Assembly (NCBI GenBank): GCA_030456445.1
Contig: JAKDNM010000008.1
Location: 1 to 59,896, forward strand
DNA length: 59,896 bases
Direction: 5' to 3'
Source of the DNA: Hyphomicrobiales bacterium
GTDB lineage: Bacteria; Pseudomonadota; Alphaproteobacteria; Rhizobiales; Rhizobiaceae
Shown here: positions 44,931 to 53,999 of the stretch, piece after piece
How positions within the stretch are numbered: the stretch's first letter is position 1
How the letters are laid out: every line of letters starts with the position of its first letter
Made by a program: the position numbers and the translations under genes
Notes under the pieces: model-generated
Database searches by the model: none
Told to the model about the DNA's origin: nothing
What the model saw: only the letters and a program-made list of their open reading frames with translations

Positions 44931-45398
44931 TCAGAACCTGTATGCCGAGAGGATGCCCCAGGGCAGCGGGACGTGCAGCAGGTCGCCGAAGGACCATTGG
45001 ATGAGAAGTGAAATCGCGATGGCGATGACGATCGACTGAAGCCAGCCGACGCCGAGCTGCTTCAGGTTGGCGAGCAGGACGAGCGTCATGGTGGGGATGA
45101 AGCCGAGCGGCTTGGCGGCGGCGATGTAGAAGACGACGGAGGCGATCACCACGAGGATGCGGACGAAACCGCGCCAGTCCTGCGCCCAGCCGGCAAAGGC
45201 GAGCGCCACGCCTTTCTGTCGCAGACCGGAGACGATGAGCACCAGCGAACAGAGGCCCATGCCGGTTGCAACCGTGGCCGGGAACACGGCCGCCCCGTAT
45301 TCCTGACCGGGGATCGCCGGAAAACTTTGCGACCACAGTCCGATCACTATTGAAAAGACGAGCAGGGCGCCTCCAAGCACCGCGTCGTTGAAACGCAT
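44931..45398 (-). CDS. tctB: Tripartite tricarboxylate transporter TctB
   Basis: The small membrane subunit has 155 residues and four hydrophobic segments (AVLGGALLVFSIVIGLWSQS at the start, LGFIPTMTLVLLANL in the middle). Low sequence conservation is normal for TctB; identity follows from its place between tctC and tctA and from topology. Confidence 0.88.
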   Translation of the reverse strand: MRFNDAVLGGALLVFSIVIGLWSQSFPAIPGQEYGAAVFPATVATGMGLCSLVLIVSGLRQKGVALAFAGWAQDWRGFVRILVVIASVVFYIAAAKPLGFIPTMTLVLLANLKQLGVGWLQSIVIAIAISLLIQWSFGDLLHVPLPWGILSAYRF

Positions 45399-45428
45399 CG
45401 CTACTCTCCGGTTCGATGTCGGGAGGGC

Positions 45429-45453
45429 TGCCCGCCGCTTTGGCAGCGGGCGG
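45429..45453 (-). other. Intercistronic hairpin between tctC and tctB
   Basis: CCGCCGCT and AGCGGGCGG flank a 5-base loop and form an 8-bp stem with one bulge, in the 86-bp gap after tctC. No T-run follows on the minus strand, so it is more likely an mRNA-stabilising or attenuating hairpin that raises binding-protein yield. Confidence 0.5.
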
Positions 45454-45484
45454 CCTTTCTGCTACCGGCGGGAGCCGGGGCGGG

Positions 45485-46465
45485 TCATTTGGTCAGGCCG
45501 ACCGTCTTCATGACCTCGCCGAGCGTCTCGTTGCTTTCCTTCATGAAGGTGCCGAAATCCGCTCCCGACGCCCAGCGTATGCCAAAACCCTGCTTGGACA
45601 TGAAGGTCTTGTATTCGTCGCTGTCGTAGGCCTTCTTGAGCGCCGCGATCAGCGTCTGGGCCTGCTCGTCCGAGATGCCTTTCGGCGCGACGATGCCGCG
45701 CCATGCGCCGATGGTCCAGCTTACGCCCATGGCTTCCTTCGTCGTCGGTACGTCCGGGAAGGCCGCGTTGCGCGTTTCGGACATGACGGCGAGCGAGCGC
45801 ACGCGCCCGGCTTCAAGCAGCGAGCGTGCCTCGGGGATGGAGCAGGGAACGATGGAAACGCCGCCGGCGACCAGATCCTGCAGGCCCGGCGCGGCGCCTT
45901 TGCTCGGCACCCACGGCACGGCGGTGGGGTCGATCTCGAGCTTCGAAAGCAGGCCTGCTATGGCGAGATGCCAGATACCGCCCTGGCCGGTGCCGGAAGC
46001 TTTGTATTTGCCGGGATCGGCCTTGATGGCTTCGATCAGGGAGGGCAAGTCCTTCCATGGCGAATCCGCGCTGACCTGGACGGCGCCCGGATCCTCGTTC
46101 ACCAGGGCAAGCGGCGTGTAGGCGGAATAATCGAGCTTGGTGAGGCCCTGCCAGTGCATCATGCCGATTTCGACCGTCGCCAGGCCGATCGTGTAGCCGT
46201 CGGGATCGGCCTCGGCGATGGCGCTATGGCCGACAACGCCGGAACCGCCGGTGCGGTTCACCACGTTCACCGGCTGGCCGATATCTTCCTGAAGGATCGA
46301 GGCAAGGATACGTGCTGTCGCGTCCGTTCCGCCGCCTGCTCCCCATGGTACGATCAGGGTGATCGGGCGATCCGGGTAGGGGCCAGCCAGGGCCATGGTA
46401 ACCGGCAGTACGAACGTTGCGATGGCGCCGGCGGCAAGCCCGCGCAAAATGCGTGCGAAATTCAT
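45485..46465 (-). CDS. tctC: Tripartite tricarboxylate transporter binding protein TctC
   Basis: The 326-residue periplasmic receptor (Bug family) has a signal peptide ending near MALAGPYPD, then the PDRPITLIVPWGAGGGTDAT motif and GHSAIAEADPDGYTIGLAT. The ligand is an organic acid of unknown identity. GAGAGGATTG precedes the ATG at 46465. It is the first gene of tctC-tctB-tctA. Confidence 0.93.
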   Translation of the reverse strand: MNFARILRGLAAGAIATFVLPVTMALAGPYPDRPITLIVPWGAGGGTDATARILASILQEDIGQPVNVVNRTGGSGVVGHSAIAEADPDGYTIGLATVEIGMMHWQGLTKLDYSAYTPLALVNEDPGAVQVSADSPWKDLPSLIEAIKADPGKYKASGTGQGGIWHLAIAGLLSKLEIDPTAVPWVPSKGAAPGLQDLVAGGVSIVPCSIPEARSLLEAGRVRSLAVMSETRNAAFPDVPTTKEAMGVSWTIGAWRGIVAPKGISDEQAQTLIAALKKAYDSDEYKTFMSKQGFGIRWASGADFGTFMKESNETLGEVMKTVGLTK

Positions 46466-46597
46466 CAATCCTCTCCTCCACTTGGCATAAATCTTCCGTC
46501 CCCGGCCCAGAGTAGGCAGATGTACGGAGATGCGTCAATTGCGCACGGGGCGGAATTGGCCGCGAGGGAGGATCGATCCGTTCTGCGGACTTCGCGC

Positions 46598-46999
46598 TCA
46601 GGCGGCGTGGAAGTCGAGCGCTACGCCGTTGACGCAATAGCGAAGGCCGGTCGGCGGTGGGCCGTCCTCGAAGATGTGGCCCAGATGGCTTCCGCAATTG
46701 GCACAATGCACCTCGGTGCGCGTCATACCCCAGCTTCGGTCGGTCGATGTCTCGACCGAGCCCTCTATCGGATCGTTGAAGCTCGGCCAGCCGGTGCCGC
46801 TCTCGAATTTCAGCGTCGATGCGAACAGTTTCTGGCCGCAGCCGGCGCAGGTGAAGGCGCCGGCGCGCTTCTCATGCAGCAGAGCGCAACTGCCGGCGCG
46901 TTCGGTGCCGTGTTCGCGCATGATATGATACTGCTCGGGCGTCAGCCGGTCGCGCCATTCGGCGTCGGTCAGGGTGAAGGGGAAACTCTGCTGATCCAT
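46598..46999 (-). CDS. msrB: Peptide-methionine (R)-S-oxide reductase
   Basis: MsrB repairs R-methionine sulfoxide in proteins. The 133-residue enzyme has two zinc Cys pairs (CAGC, CANC), the substrate motif GWPSFNDPI and the catalytic Cys122 in RYCVNGVALDF. The ATG at 46999 follows AAGGAGCGGAT, so the 11 codons upstream are not used. No msrA is nearby. Confidence 0.96.
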   Translation of the reverse strand: MDQQSFPFTLTDAEWRDRLTPEQYHIMREHGTERAGSCALLHEKRAGAFTCAGCGQKLFASTLKFESGTGWPSFNDPIEGSVETSTDRSWGMTRTEVHCANCGSHLGHIFEDGPPPTGLRYCVNGVALDFHAA

Positions 47000-47104
47000 A
47001 TCCGCTCCTTCCGGCCTCCCGGAGGGGGCCAATTCCGTCCTTAATGTAGGCCCGGGCAGGCCCGAGCGAAAGGGCCGGCGCCGTGTCCGTCGCTCACATC
47101 CGTG

Positions 47105-48535
47105 TCATGTGAAGAACAGCCAGCCTGCGAAGAGGAAGGTCGGGATCAGCACGCATCCCGACCACAGCATGTAGGCGAAGAAATGCGGCATGCGCACGCC
47201 TTGGTGCCGCGCGATGGCATAGACCATGAAGTTCGGCGCGTTGCCGATATAGGAATTGGCGCCCATGAAGACCGCGCCCGACGAGATCGCGGCGAGCACG
47301 GCCGCGCCGCTCGTCATCAGCGTATGCGGGTCGCCCCCGGCAAGATCGAAGAAGACGAGATAGGTCGGCGCGTTGTCTAGGAAGGAGGAAAGCACGCCGG
47401 TCAGCCAGAAATAGGCAAGCGGATTGGAACCGCCGTCTGCATTGGTGACCAGCGCGACCAGCGGCGCGAGCGCGCCTTCCGAACCGGCATGAAGCATGGC
47501 GGTCACCGGGATGAGACAGACGAAGATCGCGGCGAAGAGCTTCGCCACTTCGACGATCGGGCCCCAGGCAAAATCGTTGGCGCGGCGGTATTCCTTGCGG
47601 CTTAGCGCCAGCGACAGCAGCGCCATGGCGACCATGATGACGTCGCGCGCCAGGTCCTGGAGTTCGATCTCGACGCCGTGCAGCGAAAACGAGATGCCGG
47701 GACGCCACCATGCCGAGAGCAGGATGGCGCCGATGACGCCGGCGAGCAGCGGCAGGTTGACGAGGCCGCGCAGGCGGACCTTCTTGTCCGGCGTCGGGTC
47801 CTTGATCTTCGGCATGCCGCCCTCGCGGGCGTGGAAATACCAGTCGATGGCCAGGAAAACGGCGAGCACGATGACGCCGACGAAGAGCGTTTCGTGAAAC
47901 AGATGCTCCGTCGTCCAGAAGAAATCGACGCCGCGCAGGAAGCCGACGAAGAGCGGCGGATCACCGAGCGGCGTCAGTGAACCGCCGATATTGGAAACGA
48001 GGAAGATGAAGAAGATGACGACATGGGCGTTGAAGGGCCGGTTGTCGTTGGCACGGATCAGCGGCCGGATCATGATCATGGAAGCGCCTGTGGTGCCGAC
48101 GAAGGAGGCGAGGATCGCGCCGATCAGGAGAAGCCCCGCATTCATCAGCGGCGTGCCGTGGATGTTGCCCGCCACCAGCATGCCGCCGGCGATGGTGAAG
48201 AGCGCGAAAATCAGGATGATGAAGGGAATGTATTCGAGGATGATGGTGTGCAGCGCCGCCGTCGTGGTCAGAGAGGGGCCGGCCCAGAAGGCAAGCGGGA
48301 CGATCGCGAGCGCGCCCCAGAAGGCGGAGAACTTGCCGTAATGATGTTCCCAGAAATGCGGGTAGAGGACCGGCCCTGTCGCGATCGAGAGCAGCAGGCC
48401 GGCAAACGGCAGCGCCCATAGCAGCGACATGCTTTCGCCCGGCAATTCGCCGGCGGGGGAAGCCAAGGCCGGCGCGATGCCGGCGCAAAGAAAGACGAGT
48501 GCGGTGCAGATCGCGCCGTATCGTGAAAATCGCAT
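47105..48535 (-). CDS. NhaD/citrate-type sodium:proton antiporter
   Basis: The 476-residue inner-membrane protein has a cleavable-looking N-terminus (CTALVFLCAGIAPALASP) and about 12 TM segments of the ion-transporter superfamily. Motifs GASMIMIRPLIRANDNR, SNIGGSLTPLGDPPLF and SSFLDNAPTYLVFFDLAGG are those of NhaD-like or UIT antiporters. Ion specificity is not visible from sequence. Confidence 0.86.
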   Translation of the reverse strand: MRFSRYGAICTALVFLCAGIAPALASPAGELPGESMSLLWALPFAGLLLSIATGPVLYPHFWEHHYGKFSAFWGALAIVPLAFWAGPSLTTTAALHTIILEYIPFIILIFALFTIAGGMLVAGNIHGTPLMNAGLLLIGAILASFVGTTGASMIMIRPLIRANDNRPFNAHVVIFFIFLVSNIGGSLTPLGDPPLFVGFLRGVDFFWTTEHLFHETLFVGVIVLAVFLAIDWYFHAREGGMPKIKDPTPDKKVRLRGLVNLPLLAGVIGAILLSAWWRPGISFSLHGVEIELQDLARDVIMVAMALLSLALSRKEYRRANDFAWGPIVEVAKLFAAIFVCLIPVTAMLHAGSEGALAPLVALVTNADGGSNPLAYFWLTGVLSSFLDNAPTYLVFFDLAGGDPHTLMTSGAAVLAAISSGAVFMGANSYIGNAPNFMVYAIARHQGVRMPHFFAYMLWSGCVLIPTFLFAGWLFFT

Positions 48536-48578
48536 CGGGTGTCCCCATTATCGCGAGGCAGGCGCATATGAGGTTCGA

Positions 48579-48716
48579 CCCCCACTCCGATTTGCTTCGC
48601 AAACCACCTCTCCCCCGGTCGACGGGGGCGAGGAAGCGCCGGCCGTGACCGTAAGCGCCTTTCCTCTCCCCATTTGAGGGGAGAGGCGGCCCGCGAAGCG
48701 GGACGGAGTGGAGGTG
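48579..48716. repeat. Palindromic intergenic repeat, copy C
   Basis: The third copy of the roughly 140-bp element runs from ACCCCCACTCCG to CGGAGTGGAGGT, with inner hairpins CCCCCGGTCGACGGGGG and CCTCTCCCCATTTGAGGGGAGAGG. It lies in the 281-bp gap between the CoxE-like gene end and the antiporter start; nothing else is evident there. Confidence 0.9.
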
Positions 48717-48816
48717 TTGCGTCCTATGCGATCGCCCCGCCCATTACAGGGAAACCCTTAGACCATGATGCTTCCTTCAGGAAAAGAGCGGTCCGTCGCC
48801 GCAGTCGACGAAGCCT

Positions 48817-50007
48817 TCAATGCCTGCGGGAAAGCTCGCATGTTGCGGTTTCCAGCCCGGTCAGCGTCAGCGGATACATGCGTTCGGAGAAGATATCGCG
48901 GATCATGCCGATGGAGTGCGTATAGCTCCAGTGCTTTTCCTTGATCGGGTTGATCCAGATGGCGTTCGGCCATTGATCGAGCGCGCGCTTCAGCCAGACG
49001 GCGCCGGCGTCCTCGTTCCAGTGCTCGACGGAGCCGCCGGGATGGGCGATCTCGTAGGGGCTCATCGCCGCATCGCCGACGAAGATCACCTTGTAGTCGT
49101 GGCCATATTTGTTGAGCACGTCCCAGGTCGGCATGGTCTGGGAATGGCGGCGGCGGTTGTCCTTCCACACGCCTTCATAGAGGCAGTTGTGGAAATAGAA
49201 GAATTCGAGTTGGCGGAACTCGGCGCGCGCCGCCGAGAAAAGCTCTTCGACGACGCGGATATGGTCGTCCATCGAGCCGCCGACATCGAAGAACATCAAC
49301 AGCTTGACCGCGTTGCGCCGTTCCGGGCGGACCCTGACGTCGAGATAGCCGTGCTCGGCGGTGGCGTGGATCGTGCCCGGCAGGTCGAATTCCTCGGCCG
49401 CCCCTTCGCGCACCCAGCGGCGCAGGCGCTTCAGCGCGATCTTGATGTTGCGCGTGCCGAGTTCGACACCGTCGTCGAAATTCTTGAACTCGCGCTTGTC
49501 CCAGACTTTGACCGCGCGCCGGTGCCGGCTTTCGTGCTGGCCGATCCGGATGCCTTCGGGATTGTAGCCATAGGCGCCGAAGGGCGAGGTGCCGGCCGTG
49601 CCGATCCATTTCGAGCCGCCCTGGTGCCGGCCCTTCTGCTCCTCCAGCCGCTTCTTCAGCGTCTCCATCAGCTTGTCGAAACCGCCAAGCGCCTCGACGA
49701 GCTTCTTCTCCTCTTGCGTCAGGTGTTTTTCGGCGAGCCGCCGCAGCCATTCCTCGGGCAGGTTCGCGACATCGATGCCGTCCGCTCCCGATAGCGCTTC
49801 CAACCCCTTGAAGACATGGCCGAAGACCTGGTCGAAACGGTCGATGAAGCGCTCGTCCTTCACCAGCGCGGCGCGGGCCAGATAGTAGAAACCCTCGACG
49901 TCGTAATCGACGAGATGCGCATCCATGCCTTCCAGCAGCCCTAGATACTCGCGCAGCGAGACGGGGATGCCGGCGGCTTTCAGCTCGAGGAAGAAGGGCA
50001 CGAACAT
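48817..50007 (-). CDS. CoxE-like VWA-domain protein
   Basis: The 396-residue cytoplasmic protein starts MFVPFFLELKAAGIPVSLRE, has a charged helical middle part and a C-terminal von Willebrand A domain. The metal site reads FFDVGGSMDD rather than DxSxS, so the first MIDAS serine is Gly; this variant occurs in the family. Such proteins work with MoxR AAA ATPases as chaperones that load metals or assemble complexes. The expected partner is at 55561-56400 on the same strand. The frame is open far upstream, but the start at 50007 fits the family. Confidence 0.88.
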   Translation of the reverse strand: MFVPFFLELKAAGIPVSLREYLGLLEGMDAHLVDYDVEGFYYLARAALVKDERFIDRFDQVFGHVFKGLEALSGADGIDVANLPEEWLRRLAEKHLTQEEKKLVEALGGFDKLMETLKKRLEEQKGRHQGGSKWIGTAGTSPFGAYGYNPEGIRIGQHESRHRRAVKVWDKREFKNFDDGVELGTRNIKIALKRLRRWVREGAAEEFDLPGTIHATAEHGYLDVRVRPERRNAVKLLMFFDVGGSMDDHIRVVEELFSAARAEFRQLEFFYFHNCLYEGVWKDNRRRHSQTMPTWDVLNKYGHDYKVIFVGDAAMSPYEIAHPGGSVEHWNEDAGAVWLKRALDQWPNAIWINPIKEKHWSYTHSIGMIRDIFSERMYPLTLTGLETATCELSRRH

Positions 50008-50211
50008 GGCGCACTTGTGAACGCGATGCATGGGGCTTGCAAGAGCTGCGTCCCCTCGGGCATGTCTAAACAATTGGTCGTATGCCCGCATGGAACGCGG
50101 TGAGGCCGCTTGCCGGAAGGAGAACCCATGGTACATTGCCGGCCATTCGGTTTCACCGGCATGGTCGAGCCGGCAATCACAATAGAAAACGACCTTATGG
50201 GAGACTACGAA

Positions 50212-51426
50212 ATGAAAGGCATTTATCTGGCCGGCGCCTGCGCGGCCGCACTTCTGCTCGGCGCGAGCGCGGCTTCGGCCGAAGGCATCTCCGACGGTGT
50301 GGTGAAGATCGGCGTCCTGGGCGACATGTCCGGCGTCTACAAATCGAGCTTCAGCGGCGAAGGCGCCGTCGCCGCCGTCAAGATGGCGGTGAAGGATTTC
50401 GGCGGAACCGTTCTCGGCAAGCCGATCGAAGTGATCTCGGCCGATCACCAGAACAAGGCCGACATCGGCTCGGCCACGGCGCGCCAGTGGATCGACGAGC
50501 AGAAGGTCGACATGATCACCGACCTGACCAATTCGGCGGTGGCGCTGGCGGTGCAGAAGCTTGCCTCCGACAAGCATACCATCACCATGGCGACGGGGCC
50601 GGGGAGTTCCGATCTCACCGGCAAGGCCTGTACGAAATACGGCATCCACTACGGCTACGACACCCATGCGCTGGCCGTCGGGACCGGCACGGCGGTCGTG
50701 AAGAATGGCGGCACCAGCTGGTATTTCATCACCGCCGACTACGCTTTCGGCCATGCGCTGCTGCATGATACTTCCGAGGTAGTCGAAAAGCTCGGCGGTA
50801 AGGTGCTCGGCAATTCCATGGTGCCGATCGCGACCCAGGACTTTTCTTCCTATCTGCTGCAGGCGCAGAATTCCGGCGCCAAGGTCGTGGGTCTCGCCAA
50901 TGCGGGCGGCGATACGGTCAACTCCATCAAGCAGGCGCATGAGTTCGGCCTGACCGACGCGGGCCAGCAGCTTGCGGGCCTGCTGGTGACGATCTCCGAT
51001 GTCCAGAGCATCGGCACCGATGTCGCCAAGGGTCTGAGCTTCACCAGCGGCTGGTACTGGAACACCGACGAGAAGTCGAAGGATTGGGCGAAGCGCTATG
51101 CGGAAGTCTCCGACAATGCCGCCCCGACTTTCGTTCGCGCGGCGGACTATTCGCTGACCATCGCCTATCTGAACGCCATCAAGGCCGCCGGCACGGATGA
51201 TGCCGACGCGGTGCGCGAAGAACTCGGCAAGATGAAGATCGACGATTTCTTCGCCAAGGGCGGCCAGATCCGCAAGGACGGGCTGCTGATCCACGACATG
51301 TATCTCTTGACGGTCAAGCAGGGCGGCGAGAGCAAGTGGGACGTGGCGAATGTCACGGCGACGATCCCGGGCAAGGACGCCTATGTCGCAGAGGCCGATT
51401 CGGGCTGCTCGCTTGACGCCAAGTGA
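50212..51426 (+). CDS. LIV-type ABC substrate-binding protein, system 2
   Basis: The 404-residue periplasmic protein has a Sec signal peptide (KGIYLAGACAAALLLGASAA, cleavage near ASAEG), then VVKIGVLGDMSGVYKSSFSG and DHQNKADIGSATARQWIDEQ, typical of HAAT amino-acid/amide receptors. GGGAG lies 10 bases before the ATG at 50212. It leads an operon with livG, livF, livH and livM. Unlike the system 1 receptor it has no Tat motif. Confidence 0.92.
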   Translation: MKGIYLAGACAAALLLGASAASAEGISDGVVKIGVLGDMSGVYKSSFSGEGAVAAVKMAVKDFGGTVLGKPIEVISADHQNKADIGSATARQWIDEQKVDMITDLTNSAVALAVQKLASDKHTITMATGPGSSDLTGKACTKYGIHYGYDTHALAVGTGTAVVKNGGTSWYFITADYAFGHALLHDTSEVVEKLGGKVLGNSMVPIATQDFSSYLLQAQNSGAKVVGLANAGGDTVNSIKQAHEFGLTDAGQQLAGLLVTISDVQSIGTDVAKGLSFTSGWYWNTDEKSKDWAKRYAEVSDNAAPTFVRAADYSLTIAYLNAIKAAGTDDADAVREELGKMKIDDFFAKGGQIRKDGLLIHDMYLLTVKQGGESKWDVANVTATIPGKDAYVAEADSGCSLDAK

Positions 51427-51460
51427 CATTGCGCCGGCAGGCGTGAGCGTTTCGTCCATG

Positions 51461-51484
51461 GGGGTCGGCTGCAAGGCCGGCCCC
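51461..51484 (+). other. Intercistronic hairpin after the binding-protein gene
   Basis: GGGGTCGGC (51461-51469) and GCCGGCCCC (51476-51484) form a 9-bp stem with one G-T pair and a 6-base loop. Without a T-run, it probably protects the upstream receptor mRNA or partly attenuates the downstream genes. Confidence 0.55.
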
Positions 51485-51521
51485 TGCGGTCATCGGCGCG
51501 GCTGCCAAACGGGATTGTAAA

Positions 51522-52286
51522 ATGAGCGATCTCATTTTGGAGGCGCGGGGCCTTGTAAAGGAGTTCGGGGGCTTTGCCGCCGTGCGCGGGGTCGATTTGT
51601 CGATCCGGCGCGGCACGATCCACGCCCTGATCGGGCCGAACGGCGCCGGCAAAACCACCGTCTTCAACCTGCTCACCAAGTTCCTGGCGCCGACACGAGG
51701 CGCCATCGTATTCGAGGGGCGCGACATCACCAGCCTGAAGCCGGCCGATATCGCCAATCTCGGCATCGTCCGCTCGTTCCAGATTTCGGCGGTGTTTCCG
51801 CATCTGACGGCGCTCGAGAATGTCCGGGTCGCGCTGCAGCGGCGGCTCGGCATCTCCTACCAGTTCTGGCGCTCCCGGCACGTGCTGGATGTGCTGCACG
51901 AAGGAGCCATGGAAAAGCTGGCTTCCGTCGGGCTTGCCGATTTCGCCGATCAGCCGGCCGTGCTTTTATCCTACGGGCGCAAGCGGGCGCTCGAGATCGC
52001 CACCACGCTGGCGCTCGATCCGACGCTCATGCTGCTCGACGAACCGACGCAGGGCATGGGCGCGGAGGATGTCGGGCGCGTGACCGACCTCATCAAGGAG
52101 GTCTCGGCGGGGCGAACGATTTTGATGGTGGAGCACAATCTGGGCGTGGTATCGCGGCTGGCCGATACCATCACCGTGCTCAACCGCGGCCGGATCCTGG
52201 CCGAGGGTCCCTACGAGACGGTGTCGCACGATCCGCAGGTGATGGAAGCGTATATGGGCATCAGCGCGGAGGAGAGCGATGGCTGA
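51522..52286 (+). CDS. livG: LIV-type ABC transporter ATPase (LivG), system 2
   Basis: The 254-residue ATPase has Walker A GPNGAGKTT, Walker B LMLLDEPTQGMGAEDV and the switch His in MVEHNLGVV. The signature motif is LSYGRKRALEIA, where the usual SGG is replaced by SYG, a known variant in LivG-type ATPases. It overlaps livF by 8 bases. Confidence 0.92.
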   Translation: MSDLILEARGLVKEFGGFAAVRGVDLSIRRGTIHALIGPNGAGKTTVFNLLTKFLAPTRGAIVFEGRDITSLKPADIANLGIVRSFQISAVFPHLTALENVRVALQRRLGISYQFWRSRHVLDVLHEGAMEKLASVGLADFADQPAVLLSYGRKRALEIATTLALDPTLMLLDEPTQGMGAEDVGRVTDLIKEVSAGRTILMVEHNLGVVSRLADTITVLNRGRILAEGPYETVSHDPQVMEAYMGISAEESDG

Positions 52287-53019
52287 GCCTGCGGCGACGA
52301 CCACCTCGGAGGCGGGCGAGGCGCTTTTAAGCGTGCGCGACCTCAATGCCTATTACGGCGAGTCGCACGTTCTCCACGGCATCGATTTCGACCTTCGCAA
52401 GGGCGAGGTGGTGACGCTGCTCGGCCGCAACGGCGCCGGACGGACGACGACATTGCGTGCCATGCTCGGGCTGGTCGACCGGCGCAGCGGTTCGGTCAAG
52501 GTAAGGGGGCATGAGATCATCGACCTGCCGACCCACCGCATCGCCCATCTCGGCCTTCTCGGCTATTGCCCGGAGGAGCGCGGCATCTTCGCTTCGCTCA
52601 GCGTCGAGGAAAATCTCATGCTGCCGCCGACACTCGGCGAGGGCGGCATGAGCGTGGAAGAAATCTACCGGATGTTCCCCAATCTGGAGGAAGTGCGCCA
52701 CCGTACCGGCATGCGCATTTCCGGCGGCGAACAGCAGATGCTGGCAATCGCGCGCATTCTGCGCACAGGCGCCCGGCTCCTGCTTCTCGACGAGATCACC
52801 GAGGGACTGGCGCCGGTGATCGTCAAGACACTGGGGCGGATGATCGGCGATCTCAAGCAGCGCGGCTTCACCATCATCCTGGTCGAGCAGAATTTCCGCT
52901 TCGCGTCACGGCTGGCCGACCGGCATTACGTCATCGAGCACGGCAAGGTCGTGGATCGCATCGACGGCACGGATCTGGAAAACAGCATGGAGCGGCTGAA
53001 CCGCTATCTCAGCGTATGA
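52279..53019 (+). CDS. livF: LIV-type ABC transporter ATPase (LivF), system 2
   Basis: The 246-residue ATPase has signature ISGGEQQMLAIARIL and Walker B LLLLDEITEGLAPVI, where Ile replaces the usual Pro after DE. Walker A reads GRNGAGRTT (about 53-61): the phosphate-binding Lys is Arg, encoded by CGG. The paired LivG keeps Lys. Arg at this place is reported in some LivF-like proteins, so the subunit may still work or may be the weaker site. Confidence 0.92.
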   Translation: MAEPAATTTSEAGEALLSVRDLNAYYGESHVLHGIDFDLRKGEVVTLLGRNGAGRTTTLRAMLGLVDRRSGSVKVRGHEIIDLPTHRIAHLGLLGYCPEERGIFASLSVEENLMLPPTLGEGGMSVEEIYRMFPNLEEVRHRTGMRISGGEQQMLAIARILRTGARLLLLDEITEGLAPVIVKTLGRMIGDLKQRGFTIILVEQNFRFASRLADRHYVIEHGKVVDRIDGTDLENSMERLNRYLSV

Positions 53020-53093
53020 GGCGGCAGATATGAGGGGCAGGCGGGGATGAATAGCGGGCGAAGGATGGCGAGAGGCGCCGGGAGGAGACGGTC

Positions 53094-53999
53094 ATGGATG
53101 TGATGATGCGGCTGATCCTCGCCCAGGGTATGCTCGGCCTCAACAACGGCGTGTTCTACGCCATGCTCAGCCTCGGGCTTGCCGTCATCTTCGGCATGCT
53201 CAACGTCGTCAATTTCGCCCATGGCGCGCTCTACATGCTCGGCGCCTTCGTGGCGCTGATCCTGTCTTCCTATCTGGGGCCGTGGATCGGGCTCGACGCG
53301 CTGCATCTCGGCTTCTGGCCCGCGCTTATCATCGCTCCGATCGTCGTCGGCTGCTTCGGCATGCTGATCGAGCGGACCATGCTGCGCTGGCTTTACAAGT
53401 TCGATCCGATCTACGGGCTGCTCCTGACCTTCGGTATCGCGCTGGTGCTGCAGGGCCTGTTCTCCAACTATTTCAACAGCGCCGGTACGCCTTATCCGGC
53501 GCAGCCGGAATCGCTGCGCGGCGTCGTCCATCTCGGCTTCATGGTGTTCCCGAAATACCGGCTCTTCGCCATCCTGTTTTCCATCGTGGTCTGCTTCCTC
53601 ACCTGGTTTGTCATCGAGCGGACGCGGTTGGGCGCGACGCTGCGCGCCGGCGTCGAGAACCCCGAACTGGTGCAGGCCTTCGGCATCAACGTGCCGCGCA
53701 TGATCACGCTGACCTTCGGCTTCGGCACCGGGCTTGCCGGGCTCGCCGGCGTACTCGCCGCGCCGATCTATTCGGTCAGCCCGCTGATGGGCGCCAACAT
53801 CATCATCGTCGTCTTCGCCGTGGTGGTGATCGGCGGCATGGGCTCCATCCTCGGAGCGATCACGGCGGGCCTCGCGCTCGGCTTGATCGAGGGCATGACC
53901 AAGGTCTTTTACGCGCCCGCGGCCAATACGGTCATCTTCTTCCTGATGGTGATCGTGCTTCTGATCCGGCCGGCGGGCCTTTTCGGGCGGCAGAACTGA
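53094..53999 (+). CDS. livH: LIV-type ABC permease (LivH), system 2
   Basis: The 301-residue permease has about eight TM segments with the family motif SLGLAVIFGMLNVVNFAHGA. GGAGGAGACGGTC precedes the ATG. Its stop and the livM start overlap (TGATG). Length is standard for LivH. Confidence 0.93.
   Translation: MDVMMRLILAQGMLGLNNGVFYAMLSLGLAVIFGMLNVVNFAHGALYMLGAFVALILSSYLGPWIGLDALHLGFWPALIIAPIVVGCFGMLIERTMLRWLYKFDPIYGLLLTFGIALVLQGLFSNYFNSAGTPYPAQPESLRGVVHLGFMVFPKYRLFAILFSIVVCFLTWFVIERTRLGATLRAGVENPELVQAFGINVPRMITLTFGFGTGLAGLAGVLAAPIYSVSPLMGANIIIVVFAVVVIGGMGSILGAITAGLALGLIEGMTKVFYAPAANTVIFFLMVIVLLIRPAGLFGRQN

Noticed and set aside
43085-45004. 639-codon plus-strand frame over tctA and the end of cysA
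   Set aside because: It is antisense to a complete TctA with all family motifs; its own sequence is low-complexity and charged.
50008-51474. Open frame extending the CoxE-like gene upstream by about 489 codons
   Set aside because: It is the antisense shadow of the system 2 receptor gene. Composition is Arg/His/Gly-rich and lacks domains; the VWA protein is complete from 50007.
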